A stretch of 64,000 bases of DNA, taken from Bradyrhizobium sp. 170. GTDB taxonomy: Bacteria > Pseudomonadota > Alphaproteobacteria > Rhizobiales > Xanthobacteraceae. Every line of letters begins with the position of its first letter. Position 1 is the stretch's first letter. The DNA is taken from positions 2,790,001 through 2,854,000 of the forward strand of contig NZ_CP064703.1 of NCBI RefSeq assembly GCF_023101085.1. Direction: 5' to 3'. Under the pieces are notes generated by a model that saw only the letters and a list, made by a program, of their open reading frames with translations, was not told where the DNA came from and made no database searches. Of the stretch, positions 52,845 through 60,407 are shown one piece after another. A program made the position numbers and the translations under genes.

Positions 52845-53083
52845 CGCAACATAGGGGAACAGAAGGCGTCCTGAAGCTTTGCGGCAACTTTGTTGGCCAG
52901 CGTCTCATCGACATTCAAGAGATGCGAGACCATACGCTCCCTGGTGGCTGGCGTTTTGACCTTGCTGAGTTCGAACGTCAGAGCGGCAGCGATGTGTGCC
53001 TGCTCGCCCATGGTTTGACTGATGAAAAACTGTCGGGCTTGGCTGTAGTGGTCTGCGAAACTCTCGGCGCGCGGCCGGCGTTT
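52845..53083 (-). pseudogene. Catalase C-terminal fragment
   Basis: In a minus-strand frame: RPRAESFADHYSQARQFFIS, QTMGEQAHIAAALTFELSKV, KTPATRERMVSHLLNVDETL and ANKVAAKL. This matches the region just after the catalase core in large/clade II-type catalases. The haem-binding and catalytic parts are absent. It lies next to the ligase fragment in a zone of decay downstream of the peptide exporter gene. Confidence 0.75.
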
Positions 53084-53296
53084 GGGACCTTGTTCGACCG
53101 TCGTCGAACCTTGGAAGCAGACCGTCAGGCAGCTGAAGTCTCCCAAGGGCGATACCTGAGAACCTCGCTTCCTTCATCGAACGCAGCGTTGAGACCTGTA
53201 GCTGGATCAAACAACGCAGGCGGCGGACCAAAGGGCCGTCTTCGACGCGCCGAGCCCTGCATATCACCCGAATGATCCGGACCATGCGAGCCGAAA

Positions 53297-55735
53297 TCAT
53301 CGTGAGAAGTCGAACTGGGCCAGCGCTTCACCCGGGTTACGGTAGGTGTCGCCCTTGCCGCAGTCGCTGGACGGCTTGGGGTCGCAACCATCCTTCTGGG
53401 GCTGGCAGTCATCGTTCTTGGCGTCCTTCCAGCCACCATCGTGCTTGGAGTACTCGCCCTTGCCGTCTTTCGAGCAGTCGACCTTCCCGGCACGCTTCGA
53501 ATGATCGCCTTTGCGGCTGTCATCGGAGCAGTAGTCGTGGCCCTGCGCGACTTTGGTCGATTTCGCACCTTTGGCGGCAGACCCGGTGAGACCAGCATCG
53601 CGCGCAGGCTCCGCAGCTGGTCTGCGGCCTGTAACTCCGACATGAAACGGCCGGGCCGCCGTGGGAAGACGGATGATCACATCCGCTCCGTGGGCGATTT
53701 CGGGTCGGTGTGCGATACTCACGCGTGTCATATTTAAATGCTGGAGATTGGCATTGATTTCTTTTTCCTTGTCGGTGTCCAGATGTGCCGTGCCCTCGTC
53801 CAGAAACAGGATCTTTGGTCGGCGATAGAGCGCGCGCGCAAGCAGTACTCGCTGTTTCTGCCCGCCAGATAATGAGCTTCCCATGTCACCGATGAGGCTA
53901 TTGTAGCTCATCGGCATTGCCATGATATCGTCGTGGATGCCGGCAATCTGCGCACACTCGATCATCCATTGCTGATCGAATGTTGTCTCAAAAAAGCAGA
54001 TGTTGTCGGCAATAGATCCTGACAGCAATTGGTCCTCCTGCATCACCGCGCCGATGTGTTCGCGATAAACGCGCGGTCCGATCTGGCCTAGCGGAAGGCC
54101 GTCGATCAGGACCTCCCCGCTCGTTGGCTCGAGCAGCCCGAGCATAATCTTGACTAGAGTTGTCTTGCCGCAGCCGGAAGGCCCCATGATCGTCACGAAT
54201 TGTCCCGGAGCAACGCACAGATTGACGTTATTAAGAATCAGAGGCTCTGCTTCTGCATAGCGGAAGCACACGTTGCGCAGTTCGATCGAGCCGCGGATCG
54301 GTCGCACATACGACAGATCCTGGTCGTGCCCCCGCTCTAGGGGGGTGAGCGCAATATCGGCGAGGCGCTCCAGGTGCAGTCCGAGAATGCGCAGGTCCAC
54401 CAGTTTCTCGATTAGCAGCGCTGTCCGTTCGGCGAACTGCAGCTTGTAGCTGACGAACGCGAATATCATGCCAACCGTGATAAGATTGTCTAGTGCGAGG
54501 CTAGCGGCGAGATAGATTGTGATTACGTTCTCCAGGCCGTATATCGTGTCGTTGATCGCTTTGAAGCTGATCCTCGCCCGGCCTAGCCGCACGTTGGCAT
54601 TTACGTACTCAGCATAGCGGTTCAACCACTGGCTCTCCCGCTCGTTCTCTCGGTTGAGCAGCTTCAGGCTCTGCACCGCCCGCACGGTTTCGATGAAGTT
54701 GGAGTCTTCCTGTGCCTTGCTGTGAATGGCCGCTTCGCTCCGTTGTCGGAATATCCTGAAGAGAGCTAGTCGCAAAGCGGCGTACAGCGCGAACGCGAAC
54801 AGGACGACGAATCCGAGCTGGACGCTGTATGCGAACATCAACGCCAGCATCAACACCGACATGAGACCGTCGATCAAGCCCGTGATGAGTCCCTCCGCGA
54901 GCATGTTGCGGATGGGCTCAATCGAGCCGAAGCGCGACAGGATGTCGCCGATGTGCCGCTTTTCGAAAAATGAGAGAGGCAAACGCACCAGATGATGAAA
55001 CAGCCGGGCGCCGATCTGAAAGCTCAGCGTGTTCTGCAGAAGAAGAACAATGAACGAGCGGGTCGCGGTCGACGCGACTTTGACCAGGACGAGTAGCGCG
55101 AATCCAAGCCCGAGTACGAGCAGAAGATCGACGTCGCCTCTGGCGATGACCTCGTCAACCGTGAGCTGCATGTAGAAAGGAGCGGCGAGGATAAGGATCT
55201 CGATGACCACCGAGAGAACCAATATTTGCGTTAAGACATGAGAGTTTCCCCTCATTCCGCTCCAGAATGCTGAGAACGGTAGTCGCACCCTCTGGTCTGT
55301 GCAACAGAACTCTTCACTGGGTGAGAGTTCGAGTACGACTCCAGTGAGATGTCTCGATGCTTCGGTGATGGGAAACCATTTCTCTCCGGCGGCGGGATCG
55401 TGAACCACGATCCCGTGTTTCTTGCACGCCTTCAGGACAACGAAATGATCCATGTCCCAGTGCAGGATGGCCGGGAGACGCAGTTGGCACAGATGGTCAA
55501 CCTCGATTCGCAGCGGCCGGCATGCCAGGCCCATGTGAGCCGCTATCTCCATGAGGTCGCGGAGAGTGACACCCTTCAGCGAGACCGCGTACCGCCGCCG
55601 CAGACTATTCATGTCAGTTCGACGGCCATGATAGAACGCTACCATGGCAAGGCATGCCAGCCCGCATTCCGCTGCCTCTGTCTGTCTGATGACCGGGAGG
55701 AACCCGCGTCCGCTGAAATTCAACAGTCCCTGCAT
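53297..55735 (-). CDS. C39-peptidase-containing ABC exporter (PCAT) with a foreign Asp/Lys-rich tail
   Basis: 812 residues. N-terminal C39 peptidase (about 10-140): Cys24 in QTEAAECGLACLAM, His97 in HWDMDHFVVLK, Asp113 in VVHDPAAGEKW, so the triad is complete. Six-helix membrane domain (about 170-450), ABC ATPase with Walker A GPSGCGKTTLVK, signature LSGGQKQRVLLARAL, Walker B ILFLDEGTAHLD and switch His SIAHRPE. Such exporters cut double-glycine leaders and export the peptide. Residues about 720-812 are unusual: KHDGGWKDAKNDDCQPQKDG and KGDTYRNPGEALAQFDFS closely match the protein at 59858, then a frameshift stops the tail. It starts 4 nt after the hlyD stop. Confidence 0.93.
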   Translation of the reverse strand: MQGLLNFSGRGFLPVIRQTEAAECGLACLAMVAFYHGRRTDMNSLRRRYAVSLKGVTLRDLMEIAAHMGLACRPLRIEVDHLCQLRLPAILHWDMDHFVVLKACKKHGIVVHDPAAGEKWFPITEASRHLTGVVLELSPSEEFCCTDQRVRLPFSAFWSGMRGNSHVLTQILVLSVVIEILILAAPFYMQLTVDEVIARGDVDLLLVLGLGFALLVLVKVASTATRSFIVLLLQNTLSFQIGARLFHHLVRLPLSFFEKRHIGDILSRFGSIEPIRNMLAEGLITGLIDGLMSVLMLALMFAYSVQLGFVVLFAFALYAALRLALFRIFRQRSEAAIHSKAQEDSNFIETVRAVQSLKLLNRENERESQWLNRYAEYVNANVRLGRARISFKAINDTIYGLENVITIYLAASLALDNLITVGMIFAFVSYKLQFAERTALLIEKLVDLRILGLHLERLADIALTPLERGHDQDLSYVRPIRGSIELRNVCFRYAEAEPLILNNVNLCVAPGQFVTIMGPSGCGKTTLVKIMLGLLEPTSGEVLIDGLPLGQIGPRVYREHIGAVMQEDQLLSGSIADNICFFETTFDQQWMIECAQIAGIHDDIMAMPMSYNSLIGDMGSSLSGGQKQRVLLARALYRRPKILFLDEGTAHLDTDKEKEINANLQHLNMTRVSIAHRPEIAHGADVIIRLPTAARPFHVGVTGRRPAAEPARDAGLTGSAAKGAKSTKVAQGHDYCSDDSRKGDHSKRAGKVDCSKDGKGEYSKHDGGWKDAKNDDCQPQKDGCDPKPSSDCGKGDTYRNPGEALAQFDFSR

Positions 55736-55739
55736 GCGG

Positions 55740-56990
55740 CTACATCCTTGCGCTCAACATCGGGTCAAGCAGCCACCGCATCAGCGAGCGTTGCTCAAGG
55801 ATCACGTCGGCCTTGAGCAGCATACCTGGCTGAAGCGACATCTTGCGCCCATAGGCATCGATGTCGGGCCGCTCGGGAAGCACAGTCACGCGGTAGGCCG
55901 GCTCTTTGAGGGTGATCGGCCCGGTAGCATCATTGCCGGTCAGGATCGTGTGAGAGACTTTTTCCACGGTGCCGCGGTAGGTGCCGAATTTCTGATAAGG
56001 AAAGGCATCGTAGAGTATCCTGACCTGCTGGCCGGGGCGCACGAATCCGGACGCGCGCGTCGGAAAGAACAGCTCCGCCTGCAAGGTCGAATCAAGCGGA
56101 ATGATTTCGAGCTGCGTATGCTTTGGATCAGCGACCTTGCCGACGGTCGTCTGCAGCGTGGACACGCGCCCACTCGTCGGCGCCTTGATAACGTAGGCCC
56201 GCCGTCCGTCTACCTCGGCGGTGCGCTGTTCGATCCAGGAGAGATCGCCGCGCAATACGCGAGTTCGTTCTGCGGCAACGGTCGGAAGTTGCTCGATCGT
56301 ATGCCGAGCATCAGTCAGTTGGGTGCGCCGTACAGTGATCTGCTGATCGAGCGACGCCAAGTTCTGCGCTTGTTCGAGCGCCGCCTGCTCGCGGCGCTTC
56401 AATTCGACGGCTGGCAACGCTCCCTTCGCGATTAGCGTGGCCCCGGTCGACACAAAACTCTCGGAAAGCTTCAGCCGCTCGCTCTGGATGTTGCGCTGGT
56501 CCTCGAGTTGGGCGATCTCCCCCTCGATCCCGTTGGCCGTAGAAGCGAGGCGATCGTGTTCCGAGGCGGTCCGGCGCTCCTCCGCAACGATCTGTCGCTC
56601 GATGACCTCGCGTTGCCGCGCCAGCGCTGCGAGGACGGCGGCATTGACGTCATCGCCGTTGGCGCTGATTTGAGAAGTGACTATGGTCAGGAGCGGGTCG
56701 CCCTCGGCAACCTCCTGACCCTCCTTGACGTGGAGTTCTTTGATGAAACCCTGTTGCGGCACCAAAATTTTGGCCGTTCCGAAGGTCGGCGTTAGATAGC
56801 CGGTGACGGTTTCCTTGCGGGCGTATTGAGCGATGGAGATAAAACCCAAAATGAAAGCAACAAGGCCCGCAAGAGTCCAGCTGAGGATCATGCTCGATAT
56901 CGGCTGCAGCGATACGACCTCGCCCCAGCTGTGGCGTTGATGCAGAAAGTCGATTGCTTCCTGGCGAAATAGAGCTGGCGGTGTCGCCAT
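55740..56990 (-). CDS. HlyD-family periplasmic adaptor of the peptide exporter
   Basis: 416 residues. N-terminal membrane anchor (SSMILSWTLAGLVAFILGFI), biotinyl-lipoyl-like half-motifs (ILVPQQGFIKELHVKEGQEV), a long coiled coil (about 120-250: EGEIAQLEDQRNIQSERLKL, LEQAQNLASLDQQITVRRTQ), and the second half-motif (VIKAPTSGRVSTLQTTVGKV) followed by the membrane-proximal part (FVRPGQQVRILYDAFPYQKF). It bridges the inner-membrane exporter to an outer-membrane channel, which is not encoded in this window. Between peptide and exporter genes, same strand. Confidence 0.92.
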   Translation of the reverse strand: MATPPALFRQEAIDFLHQRHSWGEVVSLQPISSMILSWTLAGLVAFILGFISIAQYARKETVTGYLTPTFGTAKILVPQQGFIKELHVKEGQEVAEGDPLLTIVTSQISANGDDVNAAVLAALARQREVIERQIVAEERRTASEHDRLASTANGIEGEIAQLEDQRNIQSERLKLSESFVSTGATLIAKGALPAVELKRREQAALEQAQNLASLDQQITVRRTQLTDARHTIEQLPTVAAERTRVLRGDLSWIEQRTAEVDGRRAYVIKAPTSGRVSTLQTTVGKVADPKHTQLEIIPLDSTLQAELFFPTRASGFVRPGQQVRILYDAFPYQKFGTYRGTVEKVSHTILTGNDATGPITLKEPAYRVTVLPERPDIDAYGRKMSLQPGMLLKADVILEQRSLMRWLLDPMLSARM

Positions 56991-57044
56991 GAACGCACCT
57001 TCTTACGTTTCGTTGGACGTTTCGGGACGTTTCGTTCGTCATAT

Positions 57045-57218
57045 TTAATATTTACACGTGATATCTCTCTGCGCCTGATATCCTCCGCCGCGCCACGATG
57101 GGGACCGCACAATGCGATGGAGAACCGCTCCTAGTATGGAAGAAAAAAGCGGGTTCGCCCCCGCATCGGGCCGAAAGAAACTGACCTGCGTCGGCAGTGC
57201 GGCAGAGTTGGAACTCAT
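57045..57218 (-). CDS. Possible 57-aa small protein between peptide and hlyD genes
   Basis: ATG 57218: SSNSAALPTQVSFFRPDAGA, NPLFSSILGAVLHRIVRSPS, then WRGGGYQAQRDITCKY. Not recognised. It has no clear ribosome site (GAGCGAGCCACA), no leader motif like the peptide gene, and follows a hairpin. It may be chance; listed because it is on the operon strand in an otherwise empty 290-bp gap. Confidence 0.3.
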   Translation of the reverse strand: MSSNSAALPTQVSFFRPDAGANPLFSSILGAVLHRIVRSPSWRGGGYQAQRDITCKY

Positions 57219-57236
57219 TGTGGCTCGCTCCGCGCG

Positions 57237-57262
57237 TCCCTGGGCGGTGCACCACCCAGGGA
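57237..57262 (-). terminator. Strong hairpin just after the leader-peptide gene
   Basis: TCCCTGGG and CCCAGGGA form a perfect 8-bp stem around a 10-base loop, 18 nt beyond the peptide stop. No T-run follows on the minus strand, so it may be an attenuator or mRNA 3'-end stabiliser allowing more peptide than exporter to be made (inference). Confidence 0.55.
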
Positions 57263-57279
57263 ACGAGCAGATTGGGTGG

Positions 57280-57480
57280 CTACGTTTTTTGGACGGCGAC
57301 GTTTCCAGCACCAACCTGAACCGCGACGTTGTTGTCGTTGAGGAACCCGATGCCGATGAGGCCGCCAATGCCGCCGTTGTTCGTGTTTCCTCCTGTGCAG
57401 CAGCCTGAGCCAGCCGCAACCAGATCGAGCTCCTGATCAGACAACTCGATGGGGTGAGTAAACTTTTCCATCTTCTCCAT
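57280..57480 (-). CDS. Secreted peptide precursor with double-glycine-type leader (bacteriocin/RiPP-like)
   Basis: 66 residues from ATG 57480, with AAAGGAG 8 nt upstream. The leader EKFTHPIELSDQELDLVAAG fits the C39-cleaved consensus LSxxELxxVxGG in the AAG variant; cleavage would come at or just after AAG-SG. The core starts with a Cys pair (CCTGG), then Gly/Asn-rich NTNNGGIGGLIGIGFLNDNN, and closes with a repeated NVAVQ (NVAVQVGAGNVAVQKT). It is upstream of hlyD and the C39 exporter on the same strand, the expected order for a peptide export operon. Whether it is a bacteriocin, signal or surface peptide is unknown; no immunity gene is evident. Confidence 0.82.
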   Translation of the reverse strand: MEKMEKFTHPIELSDQELDLVAAGSGCCTGGNTNNGGIGGLIGIGFLNDNNVAVQVGAGNVAVQKT

Positions 57481-57801
57481 GTTCGTCTCCTTTCGATGTA
57501 AGTGGCGGGGTATTGCTGTAACTGCTGCCACGTTATAGCTAGTCGCAAGACGCCAATCTGGATGCACTTCGCACAAATTTTTTCTGTGCGGCACCGCTAG
57601 GCGCGCGCTTCTTGTTCTATTGCTACGCCATCTGCGGAAGCAGCCAACGTTCTCGTCGAGTCCACGCTGAGGGTCGAGATCTTCCACTGATAGGTTCGGC
57701 ACCAAGCGCGCGCGCATGCGCAGGTGCCAGCCTTTCCTGGCGTGAGTATGATCTCAGAACGGCTCTGCTGGCACTCGCAGAAGACAAGACCGCGTTGGAG
57801 A

Positions 57802-57984
57802 ATGATTTACAGACAGGAAGCGCGTCGGCTGCTGCGAGCGGCTCACCGCATCGTGGGCAAGCGCGATATCGCAGATGATGTGATCCCAGGCGCATGCATT
57901 CAGGTCTGGCATGAAGCGCGTAGCTTCTATCCTGTCGCCAAGTCGGCGGAGCAGATTTACAGCGTCGTTGCAATCGCGCGGTAA
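57802..57984 (+). pseudogene. Fragment of an ECF sigma factor (region 2)
   Basis: 60 codons: IYRQEARRLLRAAHRIVGKR, DIADDVIPGACIQVWHEARS, FYPVAKSAEQIYSVVAIAR. It aligns with sigma region 2 of the intact gene at 59113 (AHRIVHDRSRAEDVIHDAFA, then SFDPARGSARGWIYAIVRH). Region 4 is missing. Confidence 0.6.
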
Positions 57985-58169
57985 TAAGGCGTGTTCTTCC
58001 CCACATCTATTCCGACGACTGTTGCTGCGTGAATTGTGGAGGCGCGAGGCATAGCTGTGCTTCTTCTCTTAATAGAATAAGCCCCGCAGGCTCCGAGGCC
58101 TTTTGAGGGGCAGGAGCGCGGCCGGTCCATCCCATTCGCGTCAATAGCACTAAGTCCTCTTTTGCGCCG

Positions 58170-58330
58170 TTCTTGGTCAAGCGGAACGTCATGTGGCAAT
58201 CAGCGCGAATGCATCGTGGATGACGTCCTCCGCAACGCGTTGTGGACGATCCGGCGCGCTATCGCATACAAGCGGTCCTTCTCCAAGCAACATCTCGTTC
58301 TTGCAGCTTCCGCCGAAATTCACGTTTCGG
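58170..58330 (-). pseudogene. Second decayed ECF sigma fragment, opposite strand
   Basis: The minus strand contains GGCGCGCCGGATCGTCCACA, GTTGCGGAGGACGTCATCCA and CGATGCATTCGCGC, nearly the same DNA as 59308-59367 in the intact sigma gene (CACCGGATCGTCCACGACAG, GCGGAGGACGTCATCCACGA, TGCATTCGCGC). The frames are broken. Together with the fragment at 57802 this makes three sigma-like copies within 2 kb. Confidence 0.6.
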
Positions 58331-59112
58331 AATCCGTCGACCAGATCGTCGATCGGTGCCGCCATTGCCGAGTCAACCAGCTACAAGTCCAGGCTGGATT
58401 AATGAGGCGCATCTAAATCGTTCTGATGGGGGTCGAGCGATGGCTTGGAGTCCTTGTCCGCCCTTGAAGCATGCGAAAACACTGTTCACAGGAGTGTCAG
58501 CATTTTCGACGAGTTGCCGGAACGATTGACCAATTCGGTTCGGCTCGGAGCGGACCTGAGCTCGGCCCTCTAACACTCAAATTCAGGACTCGGAGAGCTC
58601 CGAGCCGCGCATTATTCTGTCGGATCACAGTCCGCGAGAGCCGTCACCCGCCCGTAACGCCGCCTTCGCATGGAGCGTTACAGCGTAGCCATCTGCAGAA
58701 ACAACTTCGGACCACTCGCGTTAATCACCTTCCGCATGAAATCCTCTGGCCCAGTGATGGAAGCTTCCGCGACGACAAGTCCTGCTACCAGCACAATCGT
58801 GAGCCAGTAGTAGACAGCGCTCGCTTCCCTGCAGTTCGAGTTTTGAATCCGTTGACTAGATCCTCAATCGGTGCTGCGACGCTGAAATCCTCGCCGAGGC
58901 ACGATCATCTGATTGCGTGCAGCGAATAACGGTCGCTCGCGCGGCGAGCGAGTATGACGTGCCGGCTTGATAACGACGTCACGCGTTTGTGATGGCCCAG
59001 ATCGAAACAATTTTTAACGAATGAAGTAGAGCCGCTGACTTAAGTTTGACTGCCAGTTCATTGTGCACTCGGAAAGTGCAAGTCACCAATATTGCCTTGC
59101 ACGGAATAGGGG
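58331..59112. other. Intergenic region with a duplicated short segment
   Basis: On the minus strand 58331-58375 reads AAPIDDLVDGFRNV and 58840-58890 reads AAPIEDLVNGFKT in equivalent DNA (AATCCGTCGACCAGATCGTC against AATCCGTTGACTAGATCCTC on the plus strand). These are two degenerate copies of one short sequence. No intact gene or promoter could be assigned. Confidence 0.4.
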
Positions 59113-59739
59113 TTGCGTACCGTGCCCCACCAACGCGCGTGCTTCACCAATGAGGCTTCTTGCTCCAGCGCAGCGCAGGCAGACACATATTGTGATTGCG
59201 AAACGGCTCTCACTTATGAAACGGCGCTAATCGAGTGCGCCGCCGGATCGCGGTCTGCCGTCGGCGAGATCTACGCCCGGGAGAAGGACCAGTTGCGCGC
59301 GGTGGCGCACCGGATCGTCCACGACAGGTCGCGTGCGGAGGACGTCATCCACGATGCATTCGCGCAGATTCTCCGATGTGCCAAAAGCTTCGATCCTGCA
59401 CGCGGATCCGCGCGGGGCTGGATCTACGCGATCGTCCGTCACACAGCACTCAGGATGCAGCAGAACGCCAAGCGGGAACTCGTGCTCGAGGACCACACGC
59501 TGAACGCCGTCTGCGAGCGGCAACAGGGGGTCCCGAATCCCGCGTCTCGCATCCCGGACAGCATGACGCTACGGACCATGCTCGATCAACTCGAGCCAAA
59601 GCGCCGCGCGAGCCTGCTTCTGGCGATCATCGACGGACGCACGCATGAGGAGATCGCCGAATACCTCCGGGTTCCGGTCGGCACAGTCAAGGCGTGGATC
59701 CGGAGAGAACTCGTGGCCATGCGCCGGCAGCTCGAATGA
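59113..59739 (+). CDS. ECF-type sigma-70 factor
   Basis: About 205 residues. Region 2: AVAHRIVHDRSRAEDVIHDA, FAQILRCAKSFDPARGSARG, WIYAIVRHTAL. Region 4: LLLAIIDGRTHEEIAEYLRV, PVGTVKAWIRRELVAMRRQL. Start uncertain: TTG 59113 or GTG 59122, both giving a Cys-containing N-terminus (QRACFTNEASCSSAAQADTY, CDCE), unusual and possibly redox or zinc related. No anti-sigma gene follows; instead the Asp/Lys-rich gene starts 118 bp on. It may direct expression of this secretion island (inference). Confidence 0.87.
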   Translation: MRTVPHQRACFTNEASCSSAAQADTYCDCETALTYETALIECAAGSRSAVGEIYAREKDQLRAVAHRIVHDRSRAEDVIHDAFAQILRCAKSFDPARGSARGWIYAIVRHTALRMQQNAKRELVLEDHTLNAVCERQQGVPNPASRIPDSMTLRTMLDQLEPKRRASLLLAIIDGRTHEEIAEYLRVPVGTVKAWIRRELVAMRRQLE

Positions 59740-59857
59740 TGCGTGAATTTGTTTTGCGCGCTGCATCCATCGTGGCGCGTCGGCGACATTAGGGTGAGGG
59801 CGCGGTGATCCGGACAAGGCATGGGCCCGTCGCAAACCCGAAGCTAGGAGCGAAACG

Positions 59858-60334
59858 ATGTCTATCCTGAGCTGGGTCACGAGCATTTTCGGATTGGTCA
59901 AGATTCCAGGAATCGGCGTCCCCCGCGAGGATGGCAACCCAACCACGCTCGACGACTGCGGCAACGGCGAGCACTCCAAGTGGAATGACGATCACAAGGG
60001 TCGCGAGGACTACTCCAAGCCCGATGGTGGTTGGAAGGACGCCAAGAACGACGATTGCCCGCCGCAGAAGGACTATCGCGACTCCAAGCCGTCCGACGAC
60101 GGCAGCAAGGGCGACACCTATCCTGACCCGGGTGAAGCGCTGGCCAGGACCGACTTCTCCCATGGCGATTTCGGCTCCCGTGGTCTGGATCAATCGGGCG
60201 ACATGCAGGCCGCGCTCGCCTCGATGTCGTCCGACGACGCCCTCGAATACGTCATCGGCCAGATGGGTCCTGCGGATCACTTCGACGTAGGGCATGACGT
60301 GCCGGCGGACACGTCGCACGACACGGACGCCTGA
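59858..60334 (+). CDS. Asp/Lys/Gly-rich small protein, homologous to the exporter tail
   Basis: 158 residues. Short hydrophobic N-terminus (MSILSWVTSIFGLVKIPGIG), then a charged, low-complexity middle (SKPDGGWKDAKNDDCPPQKD, SKGDTYPDPGEALARTDFSH), then SGDMQAALASMSSDDALEYV and an acidic end. Its middle is repeated almost word for word at the C-terminus of the C39 exporter (SKHDGGWKDAKNDDCQPQKD). The Asp-rich pattern suggests Ca2+ binding and an exported fate, but there is no classic RTX nonapeptide. ATG 59858 with AGGAG 8 nt upstream. Function unknown. Confidence 0.75.
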   Translation: MSILSWVTSIFGLVKIPGIGVPREDGNPTTLDDCGNGEHSKWNDDHKGREDYSKPDGGWKDAKNDDCPPQKDYRDSKPSDDGSKGDTYPDPGEALARTDFSHGDFGSRGLDQSGDMQAALASMSSDDALEYVIGQMGPADHFDVGHDVPADTSHDTDA

Positions 60335-60407
60335 TGCGCCGAAAGACCGCACGGCGGGGAATGCGCGAGAGTAGTTTCTGATTCGAACGAGAAAAAAGGC
60401 GGCAATC

